From positions 22,787,783 to 22,815,282 of the forward strand of contig NC_045148.1 of assembly GCF_008831285.2 (NCBI RefSeq): a stretch of 27,500 bases of DNA, read 5' to 3'. This DNA is from Nymphaea colorata (Eukaryota; Streptophyta; Magnoliopsida; Nymphaeales; Nymphaeaceae). The notes below the pieces were generated by a model, which was not told the origin of the DNA, did no database searches, and was given only the letters and a program-made list of their open reading frames with translations. Of the stretch, positions 9,717 to 19,934 are shown piece by piece (within the stretch, counting starts at the first letter, position 1; every line of letters starts with the position of its first letter). The translations under genes and the position numbers were made by a program.

Positions 9717-10271
9717 AATGCTTTGTTTTAATTAAACAGTCGGATTCCCCTTGTCCGTACCAGTTCTGAGTTGGCTGTTCGATGCCCAGGGAAGGCCCGG
9801 TGAAAGGCCATTCCCAGTCTGTCCCCCGGCTGGCACGCAGTGGCCCGCTCTCGCTGCAGGAGCAGCTCGAGCAGTCCGCCGACAGCCGACGGGTTCTGGA
9901 CAAGGACCCCCGTGCCCAGCCCTCAGCGCCAATCCTTTTCTCGAAGTTACGGATCCGTTTTGCCGACTTCCCTTGCCTACATTGTTCCATTGGCCAGAGG
10001 CTGTTCACCTTGGAGACCTAATGCGGTTATGAGTACGACCGAGCATGGGCGGCAGTTAGGCACCGTAACCCGGCTTCCGGTTCATCCCGCATCGCCAGTT
10101 CTGCTTACCAAAAATGGTCCACTTGGAGCTCTTGATTCCGCGACCTGGCTCAACAAAGCAGCCATGCCATCCTACCTATTTAAAGTTTGAGAATAGGTCG
10201 AGGGCGGTGCGCCCCTGATGCCTCTAATCATTGGCTTTACCTTATAGAACTCTCGCGAGCTCCAGCTATCG

Positions 10272-10304
<33 letters not shown>

Positions 10305-10410
10305 CGGTTCGATTAGTCTTTCGCCCCTATACCCAAGTCAGACGAACGATTTGCACGTCAGTATCGCTGCGGGCCTCCACCAGAGTTTCCTCTAGCTTCA
10401 CCTTGCTCAA

Positions 10411-10449
<39 letters not shown>

Positions 10450-10859
10450 CCACTCGAACCCTTCTCAAAAGATCAAGGTCGGTCGGTAGTGCAAAACCCG
10501 TAAAGGGTATCCTGCCATTCAGTTTCCTTGCGCCTTCCAGGTTTCCACACCTGTTGACTCGCACACATGTCAGACTCCTTGGTCCGTGTTTCAAGACGGG
10601 CCGGATGGGGAGCCCGCTGGCCGGTGCCATGGGCACGCAGGCACTGCAAGCAGTCCGCCACAGCGCACCGCATCTCCTCGGCCACAACGACAACGTTCCT
10701 CGAGCGGGATCAACTGCCCGGGCTTCAGCTGCCGTTGCGGCCGGCACCGAACCACGCCTCGAGCCAAGCGTCGGACCGGCCACAAGCCGTTCCGCATACG
10801 ACCGAGGCAAATCGCCGGCCCCCATCCGCTTCCCTCCCGGCAATTTCAAGCACTTGTTT

Positions 10860-10905
<46 letters not shown>

Positions 10906-11139
10906 CGCTATCGGTCTCCCGCCTATATTTAGCCTTGGACAGAATTTACCACCCGATTAGGGCAGCATTCCCAAACAACCCGACTCGTTGACAGCGCCTC
11001 GTGATGTGACAGGGTCTGGGCACGACGGGGCTCTCACCCTCTCCGGTGCCCTGTTCCAGGGGACTTGGGCCCTGTCCGTCGCTGAGGACGCTTCTACAGA
11101 CTACAATTCGGAAGGCTAAGCCTACCGATTTTCATTCTA

Positions 11140-11178
<39 letters not shown>

Positions 11179-11179
11179 G

Positions 11180-11230
<51 letters not shown>

Positions 11231-11249
11231 TCGCCTGACCTCGGGTCGC
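9712..11249 (-). rRNA. 25S (26S/28S) rRNA, 5' part, pseudogene fragment
   Basis: Read on the minus strand from 11249 it starts GCGACCCGAGGTCAGGCGAG and follows with the classic plant 25S 5' region (TTTAAGCATATCAATAAGCG and onward). It ends at AAACAAAGCATTGCGAT where element B is inserted. It is not an intact gene. Near 10049-10054 the text jumps from the ACGGTGCC-TAACTGC region to CTCGGTCGTACTCATAACC, omitting a stretch that I estimate from memory of plant 25S at about 0.7 kb. Many C-to-T and G-to-A changes are also visible. The rest of 25S is expected beyond element A, left of the window. Protein-like frames here are artefacts of rRNA composition. Confidence 0.95.
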
Positions 11250-11498
11250 TAAGGATGAAGCAAGAAAAACTCAGAGCTATAACTTGCATCAAAAGAGTCC
11301 CAATGGCCTTCTTGATCAGGTGAGGCACAACAACTCACTGGGAAATCCACCGCTCGTTGTGCTGATAACAAAATCGTAAGACAAATGTAATGTTTCAACC
11401 TAGGGCGCCATCGAAACTTTGACGCCGAAGGCCAATCCTTCGCTCTCCCTCAGCCATCTCGAAATGCACAAGAATCGTGGAGAGGGCGACGCATTGCT
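11250..11498 (-). other. Internal transcribed spacer 2 (ITS2)
   Basis: The stretch lies between the 25S 5' end and the 5.8S 3' end and is about 249 bp, a usual plant ITS2 length. It is AT-richer than functional plant ITS2 usually is, in keeping with decay of a silent unit. No coding content was seen. Confidence 0.85.
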
Positions 11499-11551
11499 TG
11501 ACGCCCAGGCCGAATGGCCTCGGGCACAACTTGCGTTCAAAGACTCGATGA

Positions 11552-11606
<55 letters not shown>

Positions 11607-11616
11607 TGGCGGGAGC
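11499..11616 (-). rRNA. 5.8S rRNA, 3' part, interrupted by element C
   Basis: The minus strand carries CGATGAAGAACGTAGCGAAA, TGCGATACTTGGTGTGAATT and AATCATCGAGTCTTTGAACG, which are diagnostic for plant 5.8S, ending at GGGCGTCA. About 15 bases of the GC-rich hairpin near the 3' end are missing (junction near 11510). The last bases before element C (CATCG TGGCG GGAGC on the plus strand) are a slightly altered version of the normal CATCGATGCGAGAGC. GGAGC is the target duplication of C. The 5' part of the gene continues at 23687. Confidence 0.93.
11612..11616. repeat. Target-site duplication GGAGC, left copy for element C
   Basis: GGAGC precedes the TG of the left LTR and recurs right after the CA of the right LTR at 23687-23691. 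It is part of the 5.8S sequence. Confidence 0.88.
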
Positions 11617-11617
11617 T

Positions 11618-12664
11618 GATACGGGACTGCCTAGGACTAGGCCGGGACAAGCCGCACTCACTGCCGAATGCCACCGACTACCCACGACCGTGAACGCAAT
11701 GCTCGACTGTGCGAACCCTTTGTCGCCAGGAGAGCCAGAGGGGCTTAGTGAGGGTGTGACTTGGCCGCACGACGTAGGAGGTCTAGGGGTTGTACTAACC
11801 TTTGTGGATGCAGGACATAGCACTGGAGACACCGCACCCAGTGCCGCAGCACGCCTCGCGACCTTGCCAGACAAGCCACCGCCGGTCGAGGCCACCTCGC
11901 AGCTATTGAGCATGGCCGAGCCAGCCGCGGACGACGGGAGCGCTGGCCGCGGAGAGGACGACCACCGGGTGGACCAGGAGATGCTACCGGACGTGGCCGA
12001 GCCAGCTGCCGAGGGCCAGGACGGACGGACGGACAGTGCCGGACGACGAGTAGACGAGCACTGCGCGGAGCAGACGATGCTGCCAAGCCAGACGGGACAG
12101 GGTGCCGCTGCACGCCAGGCTGCGCCGAGCGCTGCCGCGCACGAGACACTAGCGGACCAGCCGGGACAGGGCGTTGCCGCAGGCCAGGCCGTGCCGAGCG
12201 CTGCCACACGCAGGACGAGCGCCGGTACCCACCGAGCGACGCAGGACAGCCGCAGCCGAAGCCCAGCCCCTGCCGCAGATCATAGTGAGCTTGCTACCCA
12301 CCGACGCACATGCCCAGCACCCGCCGAGAAACATTGTGAGGCTACAGAACGACAGGGCCAGACTTCGGAGGCCCTCAAAACAGCAAGGGATGTTATCAGT
12401 CATGTTCCAACCAGACCCAGCGAGCCTACCTCCCACCACCAGACCGAGCCCAGTGGTCCGTTGACCCGAGCCCAGATCGGTTTGACCAAACACGCGCAGC
12501 GAACCGGGTTTGACCATGGTCTTGATACAGGAGATCCAGATACGGCGATCCAGACCCGATCCGCTGATCCAGATCCAGACAGAAACAGATCGGGTCCTGG
12601 AGCAGGAGCGACAGAGCAGATCCATGGATCAGGATCCACCCTTCAAATCGAACCGGTGCAGTGA
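11618..12664 (+). pseudogene. LTR-encoded C-terminal tail of the element C polyprotein (silent 5' copy)
   Basis: An open frame of about 348 codons starts at the second base of the LTR (D-T-G-L-P...). In the 3' LTR the same frame is reached directly from the integrase/chromodomain frame through the PPT. It is rich in Ala, Pro, Thr, Gln and Asp, looks hydrophilic and disordered, and I recognise no domain. In this 5' copy it is not joined to pol, so it is a relic of the retrotransposition cycle. It may never be a separate protein. Confidence 0.6.
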
Positions 12665-12817
12665 GTGAGACGGACCGAGACGGGGCGTTTTTTGTATCGG
12701 ATCGGTTTTCTGAAACCGGTTGCTAGATCTTAGGCTTTGACTCGATACGTTGGAGTATCGACCTGCTATACGCGCCGACCCGAGACGAGACTAAGACCGT
12801 CCCGGGATGCGCTACAG

Positions 12818-12824
12818 TATATAT
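12818..12824 (+). promoter_or_regulatory. TATA box, element C 5' LTR
   Basis: TATATAT in the context ACAGTATATATGTAATAAGC, followed by a pyrimidine-rich leader. The same motif is kept in the 3' LTR at 21081-21087. This is the best candidate for the U3 promoter core; everything downstream to 15288 would then be R/U5. Confidence 0.6.
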
Positions 12825-14339
12825 GTAATAAGCTACAGTGTTTGCCCTAAGCTTTTGAATGAAATTTTGATCTAAGTTGTTAGCATCTACAGTGCGCCTC
12901 CATCTTCGTCTTCCTGATCTCGTCTGAAACATCTCGACCCCGAGAGCTTCCGTAGCTCGATTTCTACAACCGAGGGATCACGACGGTGATCTTCCTCCAT
13001 TCTTCAAGGCTCCTCTGGTTCTTCTTCAACTGGGAGATTCACAGGCGGAGATGAACCAGTGGGTTCTCCCTCTTCCTCCGATCATCTTCCCCAACTCATC
13101 GAGAAAGCCAAACCGACGCAGGCTCAGCGACCACGGCTGAACCGAGAGGTCGTGCTGGCCAACAGGGAAGGGTTCAACGTGCGGAGCGAGTCTAGACGAC
13201 CGTTCCTGTCTCCGGTGACCCTCAGGCGATAGATTCCGATGAGGAGGAGCAGCTTCGGGTAGGAGATCACGCGCGCAGGCCTCAGCAAGCCGACGCGTTT
13301 TCCCTCTCGATCGGACCCCTCATTGACGGTATCTTTTCAGGCTTTTGCCTCCATTGCATTCCGGCGATCCCACCGTTCGATCTCCCCAACTCTGGTTCCA
13401 TTCTCTTCCTAACATCCAGGCGCTCCTATCCTCCAATTTTCGTGAAGATCCAACGGTGGATGACGACGTGGGCAGCCCCGAATGGAATCAGGCGGAAATC
13501 GCTGGCGCTTCTCAGATTTCGCCGCCTGTAACCACCGCGACCCAAGAATCAGTCCGTTTCTTGGGATTACGATGGATTTCAATGATGTTTTGACTGCTAA
13601 TCTCTTCATTTGATTGTTATCTTCCTACCCAAATCGATTACAATGCTGTTTGCCTCTTATTTCGTTCGATTTGGAGCTCAGAAGGAGGAAATCTGCTGAG
13701 AATCGGGCGGCGTTCTTCTTGAAGAATGCAGAAATCCGGTGAACCTTGGGAGCTCAACAACTTGTGTTTTCCGAGCTCAGTTTCTCCTCAAACCTTGGGC
13801 GTCTAATCCTTGAGGTGTTGGCTGTCTCTCAGCCAAGTTTGACGATTTTTGGAGCTCTCCTCGATTTATGGCGAATTTTAGAAGCTCAGGAGGTCAGACG
13901 GGTTGTCTCCTTCCAGAACCTATTGAACAGAACCCCGATCGTGATCTCTTCGACAAATGGAGCTTCAATCGCGCTGGGCTTCGTCTCCCTGGTGATCCTC
14001 TCCTCCCTGAGTGCACTGGTGCCCATTCAAACAACTCCAAATCGATGGATTCTCGGCTGAGCTTCGCCGTTCTTCCCTGGTGGACGCTCTTCATCCCGCA
14101 GACAACTCGTTCGAGCGTCCGCCTGTACAGAGGCTTCGCCTCTAGCTTCCCCGAATCGACTCTTGTCTTCGGGAGAGGCACCGTGACCGGTGCACTTCTT
14201 CCCCCTCCTCCTGTGCATTTTCTGTTCCCTCTCTTCACTGTTGTGATCGGCTGCGGTGTTGTGTCGTGAGGAGGAGGAGTCGACGGTGCCCTGTTGAAGA
14301 CGGTGAAGCAGGGAGCGTTCGGGCGAACTGTGAACCATG

Positions 14340-14700
14340 GACCTTCGTGTTGCTGGGCGGGGGCTCTTGATCGACCTCCTGCACCTTCGAGAGACTCGGG
14401 TGCTGCTGCGTGTTGCTGTGAAGGACTCCTCACCCGTGGCTGCCTTGAGCTGTTGAACAGAGACCGCAAAGGATGAACAGAGAGCTGGGACCTCATCTTT
14501 CGGTGCGGGAGTAACAGTCTGACTTCCCCTTGCCTCCTTCTATAGCCGTAGTGGTGTTGCTGTGAAGGAGACCCCTTCGCCTGTGATTGCCTTCGAGCTG
14601 CTGAGACAGAGGTCGTGCGGGAGGAGCTCCTCACTTGTTGCGGCCGTGTGTTGCTGAGGCAGAACCGCATAGAAGGAGCAGACCCGAGGACTGCCCTTTT
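14340..14700 (+). repeat. Degenerate internal repeats in the element C 5' LTR
   Basis: The phrases GTTGCTGTGAAGGA, GCCTT(C)GAGCTG(C/T)TGA and ACAGAG recur two to three times with a spacing of about 150 bp. They are also present in the 3' LTR near 22740-23060. No sense coding potential is evident. The antisense frames here probably follow from composition. Confidence 0.45.
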
Positions 14701-15291
14701 TCCATTCGGGCCAGTTGCTGTTGACCCCGCATGACAGAGCGGGTAGTGTCTTGCTGAGTGCTGGGACCAGGTGCTTTTTGGTCTCGGCGTGACCTCGGAC
14801 TAGCTCCGGGAAGGTTGGTGTCGACAACCCCTATAGAGCGGGGATTGGGTGTACTTGTTTTGAGCCCGCCGTTGAAGGCATTGCGGCCGATCGGGGTCCT
14901 CTTAGGCATGAGTGCCGAAGACACACCTACGGGCTGCTTGACCACCTAGGGGTTGCGGGAGTGGTTTGCTCGATTAGGCATGCTTGTTATGGTTTGGTGG
15001 CTTGAATGTGATGTGCGTTGAGTGAGGTGAGTGCTTACTTGTATCGCATCGGTTGTACTAGCCTCGACCCTCCTTGCGTCTGTGATAGGAGTCGGCCTTT
15101 GGGGTTTTGGGAAACATTCTAGTTTTCACGTCCTGTTGGGAAATTTTTAGCCGGGGTTGCATGTCCGGCAGGGATCGAGTTGTATAAGCCCTCTTTATAT
15201 TGTTTTTCGCGTCTATCTCAAGAGATCCTTGGGAAGGGAGTTCGGCATTCGGCAGCTAGTTTAGGCGGTCCTAGCCGGGTTCCCACCAGTT

Positions 15292-15303
15292 TGTTATCAG
15301 AGC
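15292..15303 (+). other. Element C primer-binding site
   Basis: TGTTATCAGAGC, one mismatch from the initiator tRNA-Met PBS TGGTATCAGAGC, starting four bases after the 5' LTR. Confidence 0.85.
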
Positions 15304-15326
15304 CGCTTGGGGCAGACTGAGCTGTC

Positions 15327-15749
15327 ATGGCCAAGAAGAAGTATCTGTTGTCCGTGCTACAAGAATCGAAAATGGGAAACGAAGACGCTGCAATCGAGTT
15401 GGCGCAAGCGGCCGGCGATATGAGCATCCCAAACAAAGAACGTTTTTTGCGTTTAGAATCGGATCTCAATGTCGTTAAGGACAAGTTGGTTCAACTTGAG
15501 CGCATTCCCCAAATGGAAGCACAACAGATGAGTTTCGAGGATTACATGCACGATCAAATGACTCCAATCAACCAAAATTTGAGTATGTTGGCTGGCCAAA
15601 CCGCCAAGATCGGACCCATGTCCGAAAGCATCGATTCACTTAATCAAAGAATGGTTAAAATGGAACGAACATCATGTCAAGAAGTGAGTCGGGAAGAAAA
15701 AGGAAAAGGGGTATTAGACACTCCCAACTCGTCCTATCAAGCACCCTAA
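15327..15749 (+). pseudogene. Element C gag, N-terminal part
   Basis: Begins at an ATG (MAKKKYLLS) only 38 bp after the LTR and runs 140 codons to a TAA at 15747-15749. The same frame stays open after that stop, through 15750-15866, into the next segment, so this is one nonsense change and not a natural gene end. The product is helical and charged with likely coiled-coil content (around residues 40-70), as expected for the region ahead of the gag core. Confidence 0.75.
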
Positions 15750-16949
15750 ACCCACGGGGAACCAACATTTAGGGATCCTAAGACTTGGGCCAACCAACAA
15801 TTCGGGCCATTTCCTCAAAGACCCAAGGAAATCAACATTGGAGGGTCTCGCCCGTGGGGAGCCAACGTGGCAGCCACCTCACGGCCACCAATGGGAAATG
15901 AATATGAGGATATCTCGGATGATGGCAGCCAAGAATTTGGGCGTTTAGGTCCTAGGAGGGCAAACAGAAGTACCGAACCACTCACAACCGGCCCTAAGAT
16001 GGACTTCCCTCGATTTGATGGCAAAGACGTCCATGGTTGGATGATTAAGGCCGAGCAATTCTTTGAGTGCCAAGGAATGAGAGAGGATCACAAAATCATA
16101 ACGGCCATGATGAACTTCGAAGGGCCAGCCATTCGGTATTACCGGTGGTACAAAAAGAAAGGCCTAAGAATGGAGTGGGAAGCATTTTCCCAAGCATTGC
16201 TCACACGTTTTGGCACATCTACCTACACCAACTACCACATGGAACTCATCAATTTGAAGCAAACTTCTACTGTAGAAGAGTTCCAAGGGCGTTTTGAGGA
16301 TCTATCATGCATGGTAGATGATTGGCCGGATGAAGCACTCATGGGTGCGGTCATGTCTGGGCTAAGAGATGATATCCGTGTTGAGTTGTTATCCGATGAT
16401 AACCTCAATATAGGCAACTGTTTTGCAAAGGCACGCAAGGTTGAGGACCAACTCCTCAAGAGGGCAGCGTTAGAGAAGGCCAAGACTCATCAATTCAACA
16501 AAAACAAGATGGTCCAATTTAAGCCGCCCCCCAAGCCACAACCGCCCATCTTCCCTAAGGTAGACCCAAGACCGGCATTTAGGGACAACGTCCCTGTGCG
16601 ATATCTCACGGCTAAAGAGAGGGATGAACGATTCAAGGCAGGCTTGTGTGTGTCTTGTGATGAAAAGTGGGTCAAGGGGCATAAGTGCAAACGATTTCAA
16701 ATGCTATTGGCCGTGGATGACGATGAACAAGAAGAAGAGGAGCAACCAACTCCCAACAATGAAACCCCTCAAGAGACCCAAGAGGGCGAAGTCACAACCA
16801 AAGTTTTCCAAGGCGAGTGTTATGCCATGAGAGACCCTAACCGACCAAGGGCCATGAAAGTGGTCGGCAACATTGGAGAGCATGAAGTCCTAATCCTCTT
16901 GGACACTAGCGCTACTCATAACTTTATGAGTATGGAAGCCACACAATAG
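15750..16949 (+). pseudogene. Element C gag core, zinc finger and start of protease
   Basis: The first clear Met is at about 15888; the gag retrotransposon domain follows (GWMIKAEQFFECQGM, then SQALLTRFG and EFQGRFEDLS). Further on comes a zinc-finger-like CVSCDEKWVKGHKC (CX2C...GHxC), typical of one chromovirus branch, an acidic Glu-rich linker, and the protease motif LLDTSATHNF. The catalytic DTG/DSG appears as DTS, so the protease is probably dead. The segment ends in a TAG at 16947-16949, after which the same frame continues. Confidence 0.85.
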
Positions 16950-17423
16950 ACCGGATGTCAACTGATTGAGCAACCCCCTCTCACTGTGATGGTAGGGAAC
17001 AACACTACAGCGTCATGCACCATGGGCCTATAGGTTGAGTTGATGCTGCAACAAGTCCCCTTCAAGATTGACGCCCTCGTGCTACCCATTGGAGGCGTCG
17101 ACTTAGTGCTTGGATTCGATTGGTTAGAGGGACTTGGAGAGATTCGGTGGGACCTATCCAAGCTAAGGATGAGATTCACCGTTGGTGATGGCAAGCTAAT
17201 AATGCTCGAAGGACTTAGGCCCAACCTAGAGCCTAAGGCAGCCGTGAAGGCCCTTAACGCTCAATGTCCAGCATTGTGGTTGATTTCCATTGCTACAGAC
17301 TTGCCCCCTAAAGAGCAAGCAGATGAGGCCATTCCGGTAGAAATACAACAAGTCATCGATGCTTTTGAGGATGTGTTCAGCGAGCCGAAGGGGCTGCCAC
17401 CCATGAGAACACACGACCATTAG
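16950..17423 (+). pseudogene. Element C protease C-part and protease-RT linker
   Basis: Still the gag frame. It carries a further TAG at 17031-17033, then VLGFDWLEGLGEIRWDL, the conserved C-terminal half of Ty3/gypsy protease, and the linker FEDVFSEPKGLPPMRTHDH that leads into RT. It ends in a TAG at 17421-17423 with open sequence in the same frame directly after. Confidence 0.82.
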
Positions 17424-17429
17424 ATCACG

Positions 17430-18518
17430 TTGACTCATGGAGCCGAACCCATTAACGTTAGACCATATCATTACGGGCATGTGCAGAAGACCGAAATGGA
17501 GAAGTTGGTTAAGGAAATGATTGAGAACGGGTCCATACGCCCGAGCAACAGCCCATTCTCCTCACCAGTGCTCCTTGTTAAGAAGAAAGACGACACATGG
17601 AGGTTTTATGTCGACTACAGGGCTCTTAACGAAGTGACGATTAAGGATGGACATCCTATACCACTCATCGACGAGCTTCTCGATGAGTTGGCGGGAGCCT
17701 GTGTATTCTCGAAGCTTGATTTGAGGGCGGGGTATCACCAAATCCGAATGAAGGAAGGAGACGTTCATAAGATAGCTTTCAGGACTCACGACGGACAGTA
17801 TGAGTTCCTTGTCATGCCGTTTGGGCTAACCAACACTCCAGCTACATTTCAGAGATGCATGAACGATCTCTTTCGTCAGTACTTGAGGGACTTCATCCTC
17901 GTCTTCTTTGACGACATCCTCATCTACAGTAGCTCGATCGAACAGCACGTGGATCATCTCCAAAGGACCTTGCAGATTCTAAGGGAGAACGAACTATTCG
18001 CCAAGGAGTCGAAGTGCAGCTTCGGGCAATCCTCCACCGGATACTTGGGACACATCGTGTCCAAGGAGGGCGTTAGAGCCGACCCCGACAAGCTATGTGC
18101 TATGGAGCAGTGGCCCTTACCGAAGGATCCCCGTGGGTTAAGAGGTTATGTAGGACTCACTGGATACTACCGGCGATTCATTCATGGCTATGGCAGCATT
18201 GCATCACCCCTCACCAAGATGTTGAAGAAGGGGGAGTTCGCGTGGACGGAGCAGTCAAGAGCAGCCTTCCAATGGCTGAAGGAGGTCATGTTAGCAGCGC
18301 CAGTGTTGACGTTACCCGACTTCACTCAGGATTTCGTCATCGAGACCGATGCCAGCGACGTAGGAGTTGGAGCAGTCCTCAGTCAGTTCGGGCACCCCAT
18401 TGCCTTCATGTCGAAGGCCATGACTAGCAGGGCTAAGCCCTTGTCCACTTATGAGAAGGAGTTGTTCGCGATCGTTCTAGTAGTGGAGAAATGGCGCCCA
18501 TACCTCATCGGGGCGTAA
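17430..18518 (+). pseudogene. Element C reverse transcriptase and N-part of RNase H
   Basis: The longest intact piece (362 codons). RT motifs: [63 protein letters not shown] and the catalytic [12 protein letters not shown]. RNase H begins with [15 protein letters not shown] and the Glu of [11 protein letters not shown]. The frame breaks at about 18512-18518, where the expected text continues one base out of phase and the old frame meets a TAA. Confidence 0.92.
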
Positions 18519-19208
18519 GTTCGTCGTCTGAACCGATCACAGCAGCCTCAGATACATGCTGAAGCAGTGGGTATCCACGCCAACCCAACAGAGATGGTTG
18601 GCCAAGCTCCTAGGATATGAATTCACTATGGAGTACAAGAAGGGCATAGAAAACTCCGCAGCCGATTCTTAATCCCGTCTGGGGGAGCAATTCTTAACCC
18701 TGTCAGTGCTGGAGAACGACGTTTGGCAGAGACTGAAGGTGGACCAAGAGGCCGACGAAGGCCTACGGTTGATAAGAGCCTCCGTGATGCAGCATCCGGG
18801 CAGCATTCCCCACTACACCATGAAGGGAGAGATCCTTTGCCAAAAGGGGAAAGCAGTTGTGCCGCGTGGATCGTCCTTGAAGCTGGAGCTACTCGCTCAC
18901 TTCCACTCGTCAGCCGCGGTCGGCCACGAAGGAGTGGCCAAAACGTCAAGCAGAGTTGGGTCCCAGTTTTGGTGGGAAGGATTAAAAGGGGACATTAAGA
19001 ACTTTGTGAAGGAATGTCAGGTGTGCCAACGAGAGAAATACGAGGCCATCGAACCTCCCGGGGACATGCATCCTCTTCCCATCCCCATGAAGCCTTGGGC
19101 ACCTCCCGGGGACATGCATCCTCTTCCCATCCCCATGAAGCCTTGGGCAGACATCTCAATGGATTTCATCGATGCAATGCCCAAGTCTGAAGGTAAAGAA
19201 CCATCCTC
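18519..19208 (+). pseudogene. Element C RNase H C-part and integrase N-part
   Basis: In the shifted frame the family sequence resumes (TDHSSLRYMLKQWVSTPTQQ, then the region that normally ends ADALSR), interrupted by a TGA at 18529-18531 and a TAA at 18670-18672. From 18706 the integrase zinc finger is visible (HFHSSAAVGH, then CQVCQREK), followed by a 16-residue exact duplication at 19054-19149 and ADISMDFIDAMP with the first catalytic Asp. Near 19195-19206 the frame shifts again. Confidence 0.85.
19054..19149 (+). repeat. 48-bp perfect tandem duplication in element C integrase
   Basis: Two identical 48-bp units (19054-19101 and 19102-19149) encode PPGDMHPLPIPMKPWA twice in frame, between the zinc finger and the catalytic core. 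Perfect identity suggests a recent event. Confidence 0.95.
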
Positions 19209-19697
19209 ATGGTAGTTGACAGATTAACGAAGTATAGTCACTTCGTCCCGCTTCCACGCCACTACCACGGCCCACTCGTAGCTCAAGTTTATCAAGACTT
19301 CGTGGGCAAGCTACATGGAATGCCTAACACCATCGTATGTGATCGCAATTCCATTTTCCTCAGTTCTTTTTGGCGCGAGTACATGCGTATGGCTGGGACA
19401 ACCATTCATTTCAGCACCGCAAACCACCCTCAAACCGATGGACAGAGTGAGGTGCTGAACCGCATCCTGGAGACATACTTACGGTGCTATGCAGGAGAGC
19501 GTCCGAATACGTGGGTTCGGCATTTGTCATGGGCTGAATGGTCTTACAACACCAGCCTCCACTCAGGGACTGGCGTCACTCCTTATGAGGCTCTCTACTG
19601 GTACCCCCCTCCACGCATACCCTGTTATGAGGAGGGAACGGCAAGAGACGAAGAACTCGACTGTCAGCTCAGAAACAGAGATGAACTCATCGAGTAA
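19209..19697 (+). pseudogene. Element C integrase catalytic core
   Basis: Begins MVVDRLTKYSHF and carries IVCDRNSIFLSSFW (second Asp) and HPQTDGQSEVLNR (catalytic Glu), then ETYLRCYAGERPNTW. It ends in a TAA at 19695-19697 inside the usual linker helix; the frame continues after it. Confidence 0.88.
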
Positions 19698-19934
19698 TTG
19701 AGGCATCAGATCCAAAAGGCTCAAAACAGGATGAAACAGACTCACGACAAGGGTAGGAGGGAAAGGGAATTCTCCGTCGGCGACCACGCCTGGCTGAAAA
19801 GGATTCCGATGAAGCAAAGATCTCTACTCGGTCAGCCTTATTCCAAAACGCTACCCAAGTACTACGGGCCTTTTAGAGTTCTGCAGAGGGTAGGAAAGGG
19901 GGCGTACCGCTTGGCTTTACCCCCAACCGCATAG
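19698..19934 (+). pseudogene. Element C integrase C-terminal domain
   Basis: Same frame as the core. The stretch QNRMKQTHDKGRREREFSVG and KYYGPFRVLQRVGKGAYRL is the basic region and GPF/Y module of chromovirus integrases. A TAG at 19932-19934 interrupts the expected VHPAFHVTRLK that follows directly in frame. Confidence 0.87.

Larger units (their letters stand above)
11617..15288 (+). repeat. Element C 5' LTR (3672 bp)
   Basis: Starts TGATACGGGACTGCC and ends GTTCCCACCA, next to the PBS. Three zones are visible: an open frame (11618-12664) that continues the pol frame in the 3' copy; a TATA box near 12818 followed by a pyrimidine-rich leader-like stretch; and a long tail 13000-15288 with no credible sense gene, containing degenerate GTGTTGCTGTGAAGGA repeats (about 14340-14700). 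Compared with the 3' LTR it keeps 296 bp lost there and lacks about 135 bp present there. Confidence 0.95.

Noticed and set aside
9529-10991. Several open frames on both strands in this stretch
   Set aside because: They lie in 25S rRNA sequence; the match to the conserved rRNA is decisive and the frames are by-products of its composition.
11170-11190. GTAAGT splice donor at the 25S 5' region
   Set aside because: It is ordinary 25S sequence in the wrong orientation for a gene.
11606-11640. Start of element C's LTR placed at TGGCGGG (11607)
   Set aside because: The 3' LTR does not share those bases, and no duplication results. With TGATACGG as the start, GGAGC flanks both ends and the extra bases fit altered 5.8S.
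13894-14670. Antisense ORF in the 5' LTR of C as a gene
   Set aside because: The two LTR copies have the open frame in different phases and lengths, there is no recognisable domain, and its composition is low-complexity.
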